From Prorocentrum cordatum (taxonomy: Eukaryota > Sar > Dinophyceae > Prorocentrales > Prorocentraceae), in contig CAUYUJ010019883.1 in the NCBI GenBank assembly GCA_963575745.1, positions 1 to 64,000 on the forward strand: a stretch of 64,000 nucleotides of DNA. The letters are read 5' to 3'. This document shows, one piece after another, positions 11,136-23,450 of the stretch; the stretch's first letter is position 1, and every line of letters begins with the position of its first letter. The notes beneath the pieces were generated by a model. That model ran no database searches, was not told the origin of the DNA, and saw only the letters and a program-made list of their open reading frames with translations. The position numbers were made by a program, and so were the translations under genes.

Positions 11136-11280
11136 GTGAAACAATCACGACGTCGTGGGTCTGGGTCTCTCCCATCCTGCTGGTCCCCAGACATCCGCCC
11201 GCATGATTCCCCAAACAGCTTGCTGAACGGGGTGCTGTTGTGATAGAAGCTAACTCCGGCCGAGGGAAGTCGGAGCAGAG

Positions 11281-11810
11281 ACATCCTCACAAAAATTTGA
11301 TGGTCCAGGCCGTTTCGCTTGAGACATCCTCACAACTCTCGTTTCTGAGTTGGCCAGGATTGGCCGTTTCGCCTGAGACATCCTCAAAAAGTTGCGCTCT
11401 GGGACGCCGCGCGAGAGGTGGTCCGGGCCGTTTCGCTTGAGACATGCTCGAAACACTGAGCTCTGAGATGCCCGGTGCGAGGTGGTCCGGCCCGTTTCGC
11501 CTGAGACATCCTCGAAACTCTGAGCTCTGAGATGCCCTGTGCGAGGTGGTCCGGCCCGTTTCGCCTGAGACATCCTCGAAATTCTGACCTCGGAGATGCC
11601 GCGCGAGAGGTGGTCCGGCCCGTTTCGCCTGAGACATCCTCGAACTTCTGAGCTCTGAGATGCACTGCGCGAGGTGGTCCGGCCCGTCTCGCCTGAGACA
11701 TCCTCGCAACTCTGAGCTCTGAGATGCCGTGCGCAAGGTGGTCCGGCCTGTTTCGCACAGGACATTCTCGCAACTCTGACTTCCCAGATGCCGCGCAAGA
11801 GGTGGTCAGC
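11281..11810. repeat. 64-bp satellite, uninterrupted array of ~8 units
   Basis: The landmark GGTGGTCCGG falls at 11417, 11481, 11545, 11609, 11673, 11737 and 11801 (diverged at the last), always exactly 64 bp apart. Each unit contains GTTTCGCCTGAGACATCCTC and CTGAGCTCTGAGATGC. As 64 is not a multiple of three, the unit is open in successive frames and gives long meaningless ORFs. Confidence 0.97.
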
Positions 11811-13047
11811 CTGGGGGCCCAGAAGACCACATGTTACATATCCTCCCTGTGACCTTGGGAGCCTGCCTGAGACATCTTCGAACTTCTGAGCTTTGAGATG
11901 CCCTGCGCGAGGTGGTCCGGCCCGTCTCGCCTGAGACATCCTCGCAACTCTGAGCTCTGAGATGCCGTGCGCAAGGTGGTCCGGCCTGTTTCGCACAGGA
12001 CATTCTCGCAACTCTGAGCTCCCAGATGCCGGTCCAGCCTGGGGGCCCAGAAGACCACATGTTACATATCCTCCCTGGGACCCTGGGAGCCCCAGGAGGC
12101 CCCAAAGAGCTCCAGGAGGCCGCAGGACGCCCAGGACAGGCCCCAGGGGTCCGCAGGAGATTCCCAGGAGGCTCCCAGGAGCCCCCAGGAGGCCCCCTAT
12201 CAGAACGTGTCAAGTTAATACGCATCTGGTGTCGATTCGTTGATTTTTCCTGCTCTTGTGCCCCCCCCTTCATTTTGAGAGGCCCAAGCGGCCACAGGTT
12301 AGATATCCCTCCTGGGAGCCCAAAGAGGCTTCAGGAAACCCCAGGTGGAGTTCAGGAGGCCACAGGAGGCTCAGGAGGAAGCCCCAGGAGGTCCCCAGGA
12401 GGCACCAAAGGCACCAGGAGGCCCCCGCAACTCGGAGCTCTGAGACGCCGCGCTCGAGGTAGTCCGGCCCGTTTCGCCTGAGACTTCCTCGCAGCGCGTT
12501 TCGCCCGAGACACTGGCCCGTCTCGCCTGAGACATCCTCGCAACTCTGAGCTCTGAGATGCCGTGCGCAAGGTGGTCCGGCCCGTTTCGCACAAGACATT
12601 CTCGCAACTCTGAGCTCCCAGATGCTGCGCAAGAGGTGGTCCAGCCTGGGGGCCCAGAAGACCACATGTTACATATCCTCCCTGGGACCTTGGGAGCCCC
12701 AGGAGGCCCCAGAGAGCTTCAGGAAGCCGCAGGACGCCCAGGACAGGCCCCAGGGGTCCGCAGGAGATTCCCAGGAGGCTCCCAGGAGGCCCCAGGAGGC
12801 CCCCTATCAGAACGTGTCAAGTTAATACACATCTGATGGCTCTTGTGGCCCCCTCCCCATTTGGGGGGCCCCGACGGCCACATGTTAGATATGATCCCCT
12901 CTTGTGGCCCCCTCCCCATTTTGGGGGGCCCCGACGGCCACATGTTAGATATGATCCCGGGCTCCGGGCCCACGGTCCCCCCCCTCCCCCCCCAGATGGT
13001 ATGGTCCCAGGATTCCTCGGCCCCCCCCCAGATGGTATGGTCCCAGA

Positions 13048-13139
<92 letters not shown>

Positions 13140-13381
13140 CTGCGACGACGGCGACGACGGCGACGACGACGACGACGGACGACGACGACGTCGACGAGCG
13201 AGACGACGAGACGACGACGACGACGACGACGACCGACGACGACGACGAACGACGCGACGACGACCGACGACGACGACGACGACGAGACGGCGGCGGCCGG
13301 CGTGCGGCGGCGGCGGCGGCGTCGGCGGCGGACAGGCGGGCGGCGGCGGCGCGCGGCGGCCGGCGCGGCGGGAGGCCGGCG

Positions 13382-13414
<33 letters not shown>

Positions 13415-13497
13415 CGGCGGCGGCGGCGGCGCGGCCGGCGGCGGCGGCGGCGGCGCGGCAAGCGGCAGACCGACGACGAGGACGACGACGACGACGG

Positions 13498-13571
<74 letters not shown>

Positions 13572-13574
13572 CTG

Positions 13575-13623
<49 letters not shown>

Positions 13624-13775
13624 CACGACGACGACAACGACGGCTGCGGCGGCGACGACGCCGGCGGCGGCGGCGACGACGACGATGACGACGATGACGA
13701 CGGCGACGACGACGATGACGACGACGACGACGAGGACGACGAGGACGACGAGGACGACGACGACGACGACGACCT
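13048..13775. repeat. (GAC)n/(GGC)n microsatellite inserted in the higher-order satellite
   Basis: About 730 bp of ACG/GAC with a GGC-rich core at 13290-13460. The GAC arms on both sides of the GGC core carry the same interruptions (GGCTGCGACGACGGCGACGA), so the tract looks internally duplicated. Confidence 0.97.
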
Positions 13776-13990
13776 CTGAACCACCACAGCACCACACCAC
13801 ATCCACAGGGGGGGTAGGGGGGCACCGCAGCGCAGCACCACGCCACGCCCACCTCTGAACCACCACAGCACCACACCACATCCACAGGAGGGGGGAGGGG
13901 GGCACCGCAGCGCAGCACCACGCCACGCCCACAGGGGGGGGCGGGGGGGACCATCGCGCGGGGGGGGGGGCCTAATGGCATCAGCATTGG
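13776..13990. repeat. ~80-bp tandem duplication
   Basis: Block ACCTCTGAACCACCACAGCA with CACACCACATCCACAGG, then GGCACCGCAGCGCAGC, occurs at about 13772 and again about 80 bp later. Confidence 0.85.
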
Positions 13991-15743
13991 GGTGGGGAGG
14001 GGGGGGACATGTTAGATATCCCCCTGGGAGCCCCAAGAGGCTTCAGGAAGCCCCAGGTGGGGTCCAGGAGGCCACAGGAGGCCCAGGAGGAAGCCCCAGG
14101 AGGTCACCAGGAGGCCCCAGGAGGCCCCAGGAGGCCCCAGCAACTCGGAGCTCTGAGACGCCGCGCTCGAGGTGGTCCGGCCCGTTTCGCCTGAGACTTC
14201 CTCGCAGCACGTTTCGCCCGAGACATCGTCGCAATTCTGGGGTCCGAGATGCCGCGCGCGAGGTGGTCCAGCCCGTTCGCTTGGAGACATTCCTCGAACT
14301 TCTGAGCTCTGAGATGCCCTGCGCGAGGTGGTCCGGCCCGTCTCGCCTGAGACATCCTCGCAACTCTGAGCTCTGAGATGCCGTGCAAAAGGTGGTCCGG
14401 GCCGTTTCGCACAAGACATTCTCGCAACTCTGAGCTCCCAGATGCCGCGCAAGAGGTGGTCCAGCCTGGGGGCCCAGAAGACCACATGTTACATATCCTC
14501 CCTGGGACCGGGGAGCCCCAGGAGTCCCAGGAGGTTCGCAGGACGCCCAGGACAGGCCCCAGGGGCCCCCAGGAGATTCCCAGGAGGCTCCCAGGAGGCC
14601 CAGGAGGCCCCCTATCAGAACGTGTCCAGTTAATACACATCTGGTGTCGATTCGTTGATTTTTCCTGCTCTTGTTCCCCCCCCCTTGAGGGGGCCCCGAC
14701 GGCCACATGTTAGATATCCCCCCTGGGAGCCCCAAGAGGCTTCAGGAAGCCCCAGGCGGGGTCCATGAGGCCACAAGAGGCCCAGGAGGAAGCCCCAGGA
14801 GGTCCCCAGGAGGCCCCGGGAGGCCCCAGGAGGCCCCCGCAACTCGGAGCTCTCAGACGCCGCGTTTTAGGTGGTCTGGCCCGCTTCTCCTGAGACTTCC
14901 TCGCAACACGTTTCGCTAGAGACATCGTCGCAACTCTGGGGTCCGAGATGCCGCGCGCGAGGTGGTCCAGCCCGTGACGCTGGAGACATCCTCGCAACTC
15001 TGGGCTCCGAGATGCCCTGCGCCATGCTGTGGTCGGCCATCTCGCCTGAGAACATTCCTTGCAATTCTGAGCTCTGAGATGCGTGCGCAAGGTGGTCGGC
15101 CCGTTTCGCACAAGACAGTCTCGCAACTCTGAGCTCTCAGATTTGCTGGCAAAGAGGTTGTCAGCCTGGGGACCCATGTTAAGACCACATGTGGCTCCAG
15201 GATGCCCCCAGGAGTGATTCAGGAGTGGTCGCAGGACGCCAAGGAAAGGCCCCAGTGGTACCCCTGGTGATTCTCAGGAGGCTACCCAGGAGGCCCCAGG
15301 GAGGCCCCTATCTGAACGTTTTATCCAGTTAATACACATTCGGTGTCGATTCGTGATTTTTTTGATTTTTCCTGCTCTTTGTGGCCCCCCCCCCATGTGA
15401 GGGGGCCCCGGACGGCCACAGGTTAGATATCCCGGCTGGGAGCACCAAGAGGCTTCAGGAAGCCCCAGGTGGGGTCCAGGAGGCCACAGGAGGCCCAGGA
15501 GGAAGCCCCAGGAGGTCACCAGGAGGTCCCAGGAGGCCCCAGGAGGCCCCCGCAACTCGGAGCTCTGAGACGCCGCGCTCGAGGTGGTCCAGCCCGTTTC
15601 GCCTGAGACTTCCTCGCAGCACGTTTCGCCCGAGACATCATCGCAACTCTGGGGTCCGAAATGCCGCGCGCGAGGTGGTCCAGCCCGTTACGCTGGAGAC
15701 ATCCTCGCAACTCTGGGCTCCGAGATGCCGTTCGGGATGACGA

Positions 15744-16180
15744 GGAGGTGGAGGAGGAGGAGGAGGAGGAGGAGGAGGAGGAGGAGGAGAAAGGAGGAGC
15801 AGGAGGAGGAGGAGGAGGAGGCATGTTTTAACATGCCATGCCAGCCCGCACTGGACGGCACGCAATCGACCATGGAAACCGCAGTGGGTCTAAAAACCCT
15901 GTTTGGGGATACTGCACTCCGGCTATAATTTTTGTTAACCCGCGGGGGCGGGAACAAGACAAGGAGAAGGAGGAGGAGGATGGAGAGGCGGAGGTGGAGG
16001 AGGTGGAGGCGCTGAGGAGGGACAGAGGAGTGAGGACGAGGAGGACGAGGAGGAGGAGGAGGAGGAGGAGGAGGAGGAGGAGGACAGCTCCAGACCGAAT
16101 CACTGTATGGACGTCGTCGTCGTCGTCTTCGTCGTCGTCGTCGTTGTCGACGTCGTCGTCGTCGTCGTTGTGGTGGCGGT
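15744..16180. repeat. (GAG)n tracts followed by a (GTC)n tract
   Basis: GAG runs at 15744-15825 and 15963-16083, separated by about 135 bp of unique sequence. A GTC run at 16108-16180 is the complement of the GAC tract at 13.05 kb. Confidence 0.93.
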
Positions 16181-16188
16181 CGTCCGCG

Positions 16189-17120
16189 AGAGCCGTCCCG
16201 AGAGAGCCCGAATAGGGTCAAATCGTTGATTTCCAGTGGTTTTGTCGACGTTTTTCGCCTTCTCACGTTTTCCCGCTTCCAACGCTCCAAGACCGAGGAA
16301 CTTGATAAAAAGGGAAATTCCAGAGATTCACTTTTTAAAAAGTTCAAAAAATACGCCCCCCCTCCTCCCGGGATCCCACACCTTCCCGGAACATCTGCGG
16401 AACGCTCTTGGTACCGCGCTTCCCGGCCTCCCGGAGAGCCCCCAAAACGCCCAAAGACAGCCCAAGAAGACCCCAAGAAGCCTTCAGAACGTAAAAGAAC
16501 AGCCCAAGACGCTCCCAAGCAATCCAGGATAGCTTTCGGGCGGCTCTCCAGGCTCCCAGGAGGCCTCCAAGAGAGCTCAAGATAGCTCTGAGGGGCCTCC
16601 CGAGAGCGCCCGGAGAACCTAAAATCGTTTACTTTCATTTGTTTGTTCATGTTTCTTGGCCTTCTCACCATCTCATGCCAACGCTCCAACACGGCCGAAG
16701 AGGCCCCCAAGATCGCCCCAAGATCGCCCAAGAGGCTCCCAAGACGGCTCCAAGACGGGCCAAGACAGCCCCAAGATTGCCGAAGCGGCGCCCAGGACAG
16801 CTCCAGACCACCCCAGAACAGGCCCAAGATGAGCCTAAGAGCGAGAGCAGAAGGCCTCCAGAGACCTCCGAGAGGACTCTGGGACCCCCAGGGGCCTCCA
16901 ACAACCCAGACCCCTGAGAGGCGCCCACAAAAGCCCCGACGAGGCCCCCCAAACAGCCCAAGAGAGAGCCGTCCCGAGAGAGCCCGAAGAGGGTCAAATC
17001 GTTGATTTCCAGATGTTTTTGTCGACGTTTTTCGCCTTCTCACGTTTTCCCGCTTCCAACGCTTAAAGACCGAGGAACTTAAACAAAAAGGGACTTCCAC
17101 AGATTCCCTTTTTTTTCAAG
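16189..17120. repeat. ~776-bp direct duplication enclosing 10-11-bp arrays
   Basis: The segment GAGAGCCGTCCCGAGAGAGC, followed by GGGTCAAATCGTTGATTTCC, GTCGACGTTTTTCGCCTTC and CCCGCTTCCAACGCT, is present at 16189-16330 and 16965-17105. Between them lie arrays of AAGA-started 10/11-bp units (16440-16610 and 16690-16910) and a diverged third copy of the T-rich part near 16620. It is one full period of a repeat made of a 10-11-bp array plus an AT-richer spacer. Confidence 0.85.
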
Positions 17121-17720
17121 TTGGGACTCCTACTCCCTATTCTCTTCCTCCAGCCCCTATCAAGACTTCGGAGTCACATGCAAAGATGTTTCGGGAATAT
17201 TGTTGAACTCTCTGACGCTGTCTTGGCACTCTCTTGGATCGTCTTCGCGTCCTTTTGGCTGCCCCTGAAAGCACGGTAGAAATCGAGATCCCATGATCCC
17301 ATGAGTTGAACAATTTGAATTTATGTTATTTCAAACTCACTACCTGCTTATTTTTGCACGGAGATCCCGAGAGGCATCCCAACGGACCGTGGCCTGCATC
17401 CAGAAAACTTCCAACCCACAGCCCAGGCACGGCAACTTGAAAAACATGGAAATTCTACAATTTCCTCTCTTTTTGTCAAGTTCGCCGCATGTCTACTCTT
17501 GAACAGACCGCAATCAAGGCCCCCCTCAGCTCCCAGAAAAGAAACCAGGAAGCCTTTGAGGGCCCCAAATCGTTGAATACCTAACGGAAGCTAATAATTT
17601 CTGCGTTTCCACAGTTCCCCTCCTAAACGGTTCCGAGACTTGCGCAGGGCCTCCAAGAGAGTCCTTCGATGCAAGAAGCGACAACAATGATATTCCATGA
17701 TTTAGCCCATCAAGCCTAGC
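17121..17720. other. Intergenic, no gene seen
   Basis: Less GC-rich than the surroundings, with many stops in all frames. No RNA gene or motif recognised. Confidence 0.35.
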
Positions 17721-17721
17721 T

Positions 17722-17860
17722 TGAACTTGAGCGCGCGCGAAGCGCGCGCGATGGTTCATGTATGTATATGTATACGTTTATGTGCATATCTATATGCTTA
17801 CGTCTATATACATATATATATATATGTATGATTATATGTGTAAGTATGCATATGCCCGTT
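17722..17860. repeat. GCGCGC hairpin followed by TATG/TATA microsatellite
   Basis: AACTTGAGCGCGCGCGAAGC begins a perfect CG-rich palindrome, followed by GATGGTTC and then ATGTATATG repeats. The locus at 53529 has the same AACTTGAGCGCG..GATGGTTC string and is also followed by a long microsatellite. Confidence 0.75.
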
Positions 17861-18209
17861 CATGGCAACAACCTTTGCAGCACGTATGTGCACTAGATCC
17901 ACTGGCGCTCACAGGAATTACGAGGCAGCATTTGATGCATAGCCGAGTCCATAATATGCGTACATACATGTACATCGACAGCTGGTGCACATATACATAC
18001 ATACGAACATGGCGTGTGTGCTCGCAGCTCTCGGCCTGAAGTTGCTGCGCGCTCCGGATGCCCAGAGGCTGCCGGTTGGCCTCCCCGAGGGCCGGGCGGC
18101 CTCGCGGTCCGCGGGCGGCAGGAGTCCTTGCTGAAGTTGGTCACGGACGAGGCGCTTCTGCACGAGCCTCGAGGAACAAACAACTGCACAAACACAGATC
18201 GCCATGGGG
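17861..18209. other. Intergenic, no gene seen
   Basis: Unique sequence with ACATAC-rich patches. No recognisable product. Confidence 0.35.
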
Positions 18210-18365
18210 GAAGCAGGTCCTGAAGGAAACAGGTCCTGAGGCCTTTCGCCGTTTCAGGGCCCTCGGGGCCCTCCACGGGCCCCGGGGGCTGTCGGAAAGC
18301 GACTCGGGATGAAGATTTGGTCTTGGGGGAAGGCCCCAGGGTCCAGGACCCCTTTTCCCTCCCTG
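18210..18365 (+). repeat. Dispersed GGGCCC...CTGTC repeat copy
   Basis: Matches 34140-34280 almost throughout: CCTGAGG..TTCGCCGT, GGGCCCTCCACGGGCCC, CTGTC, GACTCGGGATGAAGAT, then GGTCCAGGACCC. Its end abuts the MITE-like copy at 18384. Confidence 0.8.
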
Positions 18366-18383
18366 AGCAGTTTCCCCCACGCC

Positions 18384-18512
18384 AAGGTCCGCGCGGATGT
18401 CTCGGATCTGCGCTGCCCCCCCCCTCTCTGGCGCGCGGAGCGCGCCAGGGGCAGCGCCGGAGGCGCCGCCAGACGGGGGGCCAGCGCAGATCCAAGATAT
18501 CGCCGCGGACCG
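18384..18512. mobile_element. Foldback MITE-like element, copy B
   Basis: Left arm GGTCCGCGCGGATGTCTCGG pairs with right arm CCAAGATATCGCCGCGGACC. The loop contains TGGCGCGCGGAGCGCGCCA, the reverse-complement orientation of the palindrome core in copies A and D, followed by a GGCGCCGCC element. The outermost AT-rich TIR part is degenerate. Confidence 0.75.
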
Positions 18513-19231
18513 TCGAACGTTTGTGCTCATGCTGACTGGTGCTGTTTTTTATCCTCGAGAGGCGCTCCTGCACGAGCTGGTGGCGGACCCGCAGCTGGAG
18601 AGCGCGCCCGCGCCGCCGACTCTCCGCCGACGCCCCCCCCCATTGTTCTGGGGGCGTCGGCTCCACACCAGCATCTACCAAGGCCCCAACGTATGGGGAG
18701 CTTCCTGGGGCCCACCTGAGGGATCTGTTTGACTCCAGCTCGATTCAAGCTCGACGAACGTTCGACGGGCGTTCGACGCAGCATCGACGCATGAGTGGAA
18801 CGCGTGTCTCCTGCCAGAAGGTTCCCTCAGCGAGCATCTCATCCTCCTCGCCATCCTCGCAAAAACCTAACTTCGCATCGCGCCCCGCGTCCCGCGATGC
18901 GCGCTCATCTTCGCGCCCTCGCGCCCTCGTCACGCCTCTTTGGAGAAGTAGCTTCTCCAGTCTGGGCCGCGGCGCGTGATCCGTGATTATCTTCGCGCCT
19001 CTCGGGGGAGACATAGAATCAACGCGCATAAGAATGGATGCGCGACCGTTGAGGTACATTATTAAGCTCGGAGCTCGGAAGATCCGACATCAGCATTGCA
19101 TTCGGCGGGAGGGGGGGGGAGTTCACACCATATGTTACGCGTGAGTGTTGCTCAGTTGTTTCCGACACCTGCCACTCCTGCCACTCCTCCATCCTCTTGG
19201 GGAGGGAGGAGAGGCGGCACAACATACCATA
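18513..19231. other. Intergenic, no gene seen
   Basis: Contains short direct GTTCGACG repeats (about 18758-18785) and a GCGATGCGCG palindromic patch (about 18880-18905). No recognisable gene. Confidence 0.35.
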
Positions 19232-19383
19232 GATTATCGGAGCTCCGCGCGGATTCCTTGGATCGGCTCGGGGGCGCCCCTGGCGGCGCCTCTGGCGCCG
19301 CCCCTGGCGCGCTCCGCGCGCCAGGGAGGTGGGTCTGGCGCGGATCCGAGGAATCCGCGAGGACCTCCGAGACGCCATGTTTA
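19232..19383. mobile_element. Foldback MITE-like element, copy C
   Basis: Left arm ATCGGAGCTCCGCGCGGATT pairs with right arm AATCCGCGAGGACCTCCGAG. The core has GGCGGCGCC/GGCGCCGCC next to TGGCGCGCTCCGCGCGCCA. ACATAC on the left and CATGTTTATG on the right continue the AT-rich outer TIR seen in copy D. Confidence 0.8.
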
Positions 19384-19794
19384 TGCAGATGTTTGCTCCG
19401 GTTCCTGGGGCAGGCAGTACCTGGGAGGCGGGGCGCTTTTCTCGAAGGCCGGCCCCCCTCGCCATGCCGCCCCCCTCGGCCCCTCTGCGCGGGCGAGCAG
19501 GCAGAGAGGACAGCCAGAGAGCAACTCTAACAAACATCGGCGGCGAGCGATGGGGGGACTTCTCAGAAGCCCTCGCGCCTTCAGAGGTTTTCAGTGTCTT
19601 CGGGGCTTAGAGAACTTCTGAGACAGCTGGGGGGGGACTTCCGAGCCTTCTGAGAAGGCCCGCCCCTTCTCACTTCCCCCCTGGGCTAATCGTCAAAAAA
19701 GGGGCAAGGTAGACGCCAACCATCGGGTGTGTCCAGGGTCACCCATTTTCGAGCATCGCGCCCCGCGATGCGCGACGGGCTGTTGATCCTCGAC
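19384..19794. other. Intergenic, no gene seen
   Basis: Contains repeated TTCTGAGA/TCAGAAG strings (19560-19660), also seen around 33.78-33.9 kb. No gene recognised. Confidence 0.35.
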
Positions 19795-21125
<1,331 letters not shown>

Positions 21126-21344
21126 ATGATCACGACGGGGAGGAGAGGAGAATGGGTCCGTTGGTCCAGGTGTAGGCGTTCCAACTCCTGGCTCGGCGCC
21201 CCCCCGCCCGCGCGAACCTGGCGCGCGGCGAGCTGCGCGAGCCAGGGACGCGCGGAGAAGGCGCACCACGCGGACCACCCACAAGTTCAGTGCTGCCCCT
21301 CCCCCCCACCGTCTCCCTGGCATAAGAGACAGGGGATCCCGAGG

Positions 21345-21428
21345 CTAGGGCCACCACAGGTGTGCGAAATTAGTTGCGCTTCGCGAAGATATTCGCGGAG
21401 CGCGAAGTGCGAATATAGTTGCCCTGGC
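21345..21428. repeat. GCGAAG-rich hairpin repeat, copy 1
   Basis: TAGGGCCACCAC, then GTGCGAA, then GTTGCGCTTCGCG, with inverted TTCGCGGAGCGCGAA and the ending ATAGTTGCCC. Copy 2 at 25957-26132 shares the same start and end. Confidence 0.75.
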
Positions 21429-21432
21429 ATAA

Positions 21433-21700
21433 GAGACCGGGGGTCCTGAGGGAAGCAGGTCCTGGAGCTTTGGGCTCTCCCCAGGACCAGCTGTTCTGTT
21501 TCCGAGTCGATCGGAGACGGTCCCTCGGCCCCTAGAGGCCGAACATCAGAGACACGGCAGGGGCCCCTTCCCCATCCCAGACCTCCAACGTTTGGAGAGC
21601 TCAAGGCGGAGACTTTTTCATAGTTTTTGTTGCTTCTGGCGGCCCTCGCCAGGCCCCAGGACCGTCAAACAACGGCTCTGGGAAAAGTTCGAGGCTACTG
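21433..21700. repeat. Diverged GGGCCC...GTC dispersed repeat
   Basis: GGTCCTGAGGGAAGCAGGTC at the left, and GGCCCTCGCCAGGCCCCAGG with ACCGTCAAAC near 21640-21670, correspond to blocks in the copies at 18210 and 34140. An unrelated ~180-bp segment lies between. Confidence 0.5.
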
Positions 21701-22435
21701 TGGACAGCGCAATGAGAATTTCAAGACCGCCTGCTGCGGGAGGTCGGGGGACGTCAACTGACCACCTCACCGATCCCAGTCGCGCCCATCCTGGGCCCAG
21801 GATCGGTGTGGCTTGGCCAGGGGGGCGCAAACACCGCTCCTGGGCCCCACGGATGGGCGCGGCCGGGGTCGTTGAGCTGGCCAATTGACGCCCCCCGAGG
21901 AGGGCGGGCAGGGGCTCTGCCATGGGGGGGGGATGCATCGGCTAGTCGCACGCTCATCGCTGACAGGGGCCCGACCGGCCACCTTCGCAGTCCGGGGCCC
22001 ATCGCCGAGCCCTGTCGGCGATGTGCTGCCGATTTCCAGGCCGACTCAGTACTCAGTGTCCTAGGGCGATGTGCTGTCCCGTCGGCGATGTGCTGCGATG
22101 TGCATTCCCCCTCTATCCTTGCCCCTCTGTCGTTCCCCCTCCATCGTTGCCCCTCTATCGATCCCCCTCGATCTTTGCCCCTCTATCGCACCTCTGTCGC
22201 TCCCCCTCTACATCGCCGCCCCTCAGTCGGGGGCGCAGGCGTGTTGGCTCCCGGCTCCGCGCGCCCCTCCCCCCCGCGCGCGCGCTCGAGCCCCGCGCGC
22301 CCTCCCCCCCCGCGCGCGCGCGTGGCAGCCCTGCCCGCTGCGCGCGGGCGGCGGCGGCGGCGGCGGCCGCGGGGGGTGCGCGCGCGCGCCGCGCGCGCGC
22401 GCGGCTGCGCCCAGGCGCCGCCGCTGGCGCATTGA
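21701..22435. other. Intergenic with short tandem motifs
   Basis: GGCGATGTGCTG is repeated around 22018-22100. A ~15-bp pyrimidine-rich repeat (CCCCTCTATCGTTG type) fills 22105-22225. GC-rich CGCGCGCG runs follow. No gene recognised. Confidence 0.5.
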
Positions 22436-22957
22436 GGAGGAGGAGGAGGAGGAGGAGGAGGAGGGAGGAGGAGAGGAGGAGGAGGAGGAGGAGGAGGAGG
22501 GGGGGGAGCGACTTGGAGAAGGAGGGCGAGGAGTTTGAGGGCGGCGAGTCAGGGAAGGAGGGCGAGGAGGAGGAGGAGGAGGAGGAGGAGGAGGAGGGTG
22601 AGTTGGATAATGATGGCGATGCTGCTGCTGCTGCTGATGATGATCATCATCATGATGCTGATGTTGACGCTGATGCTGATGCTGATGCCGATGATGCTGA
22701 TGATGATGCTGATGATGATGATGATGATGATGAGGAGGAGGAGGATGAGGATGAGGAGGATGATGCTGATGATTATGATGATGCTGATGACGACGACGAT
22801 GGTACTGATGATGATGATGATGATGATGATGATGACGATGCTGATGATGCTGATGATGCTGATGATGACGACGATGATGACGACGATGTGATGTTGCTGC
22901 TGCTGATGATGATGACGATGATGATGATGGTGATGGTGATGGTGATGGTGATGATGG

Positions 22958-23003
<46 letters not shown>

Positions 23004-23248
23004 GGTGGTGGATGTGATGGTGGTGGTTGCGATGATGATGGTGATGATAAGGATGCTGTTGCTGCTGCTGATGTTGTTGTTGATGAGGTTGCTGTTGATG
23101 ATGGTGATGATGCTGATGATGCTGATTCTAGTGATGATGCTGATGATGATGCCGATGATGATGCTGATGCTGATGCTGATGCTGCTGATGATGATGATGA
23201 TGATGATGATGATGCTGATGATGCTGATGCTGATGCTGATGCTGCTGC

Positions 23249-23283
<35 letters not shown>

Positions 23284-23450
23284 CTGATGCTGATGTTGAT
23301 GTTGATGTTGATGATGGTGGTGGTGTTGGTAGTGGTGGTGGTGATTGTGATTGTGATGGTGATGGTGATGGTGATGGTTGTGGTGGTGGGGAGGAGGAGG
23401 AGGAGGAGGAGGAGGAGGAGGAAGAGGAGGAGGAGGAGGAGGAGGAGGCA
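22436..23450. repeat. (GGA)n-(GAT)n-(GGA)n compound microsatellite
   Basis: GGA 22436-22605, GAT/GCTGAT/GGTGAT 22606-23385, GGA 23386-23450. Structure and hexamer set match the 19.8-21.1 kb tract, so the two may be relics of one expansion. Confidence 0.97.

Larger units (their letters stand above)
11811..15735. repeat. Higher-order satellite combining 64-bp units, 10-11-bp arrays and a TTAGATATCCC module
   Basis: Module order repeats: (a) GCCTGGGGGCCCAGAAGACC with CATGTTACATATCCTCCC (near 11811, 12040, 12645, 14465); (b) a CCAGGAGGCC 10-11-bp run; (c) AACGTGTCAAGTTAATACAC and TCGATTCGTTGATTTTTCC; (d) GGCCACA(G/T)GTTAGATAT (near 12289, 12878, 12939, 14007, 14700, 15415); (e) another 10-11-bp run; (f) 64-bp units again (14171-14455 with steps 91, 65, 64, 64). 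The last three higher-order periods are about 690-715 bp. It is interrupted by the GAC tract and ends in a GAG tract at 15744. Confidence 0.9.

Noticed and set aside
11281-11810. CRISPR-like array
   Set aside because: The whole 64-bp unit is conserved without unique spacers, and the context is a eukaryotic satellite.
11250-12011. 253-codon repeat protein on the - strand with GPDHLA / ARMSQA motifs
   Set aside because: The 64-bp DNA unit is exactly conserved but is not a multiple of 3, so the peptide is a frame-cycling shadow; all frames are open and none is favoured.
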